A stretch of 64,000 bases of DNA from Galbitalea sp036271795. GTDB lineage: Bacteria > Actinomycetota > Actinomycetes > Actinomycetales > Microbacteriaceae. Below the pieces are notes generated by a model, which saw only the letters and a list, made by a program, of their open reading frames with translations, had not been told where the DNA came from and ran no database searches. The position numbers and the translations under genes were made by a program. The number at the start of each line of letters is the position of its first letter. Positions within the stretch are counted from its first letter, which is position 1. This document shows, piece after piece, positions 63,970 through 64,000 of the stretch. The stretch spans positions 1 to 64,000 of the forward strand of contig DATAZY010000096.1 in assembly GCA_036271795.1 (NCBI GenBank). The letters are read 5' to 3'.

Positions 63970-64000
63970 TGCGCATCACCGGGACTTGTGCGTCGTGTTT

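Overview
The window is high-GC DNA with short intergenic spaces, many TGATG/ATGA start-stop overlaps, GTG/TTG starts and actinobacterial gene families (replication-relaxation protein, TraG-like coupling ATPase, LacI sugar regulators, an ABC sugar importer without its own ATPase). This suggests an actinomycete, plausibly a Microbacteriaceae-like soil or plant-associated bacterium; the genus cannot be fixed from the sequence alone.

Region 1 (1-22413) is a catabolic block for a cyclic or branched carboxylic acid handled as CoA thioesters. It holds an acid-CoA ligase resembling cyclohexanecarboxylate-CoA ligase, a BadH-like 2-hydroxycyclohexanecarboxyl-CoA dehydrogenase, two members of the MenB/BadI family that could open a 2-ketocyclohexane-CoA ring, several crotonases with different active-site residues, a dienoyl-CoA-reductase-like SDR, an HMG-CoA-lyase-like enzyme, two CoA-transferases, an aldehyde dehydrogenase, a valine-type module (isobutyryl-CoA-dehydrogenase-like ACAD, enoyl-CoA hydratase, 3-hydroxyisobutyryl-CoA hydrolase, 3-hydroxyisobutyrate dehydrogenase), both ETF subunits, an alpha/beta hydrolase, a cytochrome b-type membrane protein and a thiolase. 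A MarR regulator and several dyad sites in the divergent promoters are likely controls. My inference is degradation of an alicyclic acid carrying an isopropyl-type branch, such as a monoterpene-derived acid.

Region 2 (22443-32042) is bounded by two partial copies of the 3' part of a tRNA-Met gene on the minus strand. It carries a plant-polysaccharide locus: a secreted GH93-like exo-arabinanase/sialidase-fold enzyme with two ricin-type lectin domains, a LacI regulator, a GH2 glycosidase and an ABC importer (binding lipoprotein plus two permeases). Two pairs of near-identical TTGCAACGTTGCAA operators, each pair with 29 bp between centres, lie upstream of the secreted enzyme and of the importer operon and tie the locus to the LacI protein. 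A mostly deleted SDR gene lies at its right edge.

Region 3 (31987-62373) lies between the second and third tRNA-Met fragments and looks like an integrated mobilisable element. Its left half is a defence cluster: a PD-(D/E)XK protein, a Gabija-like pair (OLD/TOPRIM nuclease GajA and UvrD-like GajB), an unknown helical protein, a second PD-(D/E)XK protein, and an McrB/DUF2357 restriction pair of the LlaJI type with an SPPY-type DNA methyltransferase and an unknown 211-residue protein. The middle holds small zinc-ribbon and uncharacterised genes and a surface module (signal-peptide membrane protein, tail-like domain protein, parallel beta-helix protein, small membrane protein, type IV pilin with a carbohydrate-binding-like tail). 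The right part is transfer and integration: MT-A70 methyltransferase, TraG/VirD4-like ATPase, replication-relaxation protein and a large serine recombinase whose last codons run into the third tRNA fragment.

Region 4 (62374-64000) holds an IS481-type remnant and a second LacI-family regulator. No intact tRNA, rRNA or CRISPR array was seen; the intact tRNA-Met target is expected to the right of the window.
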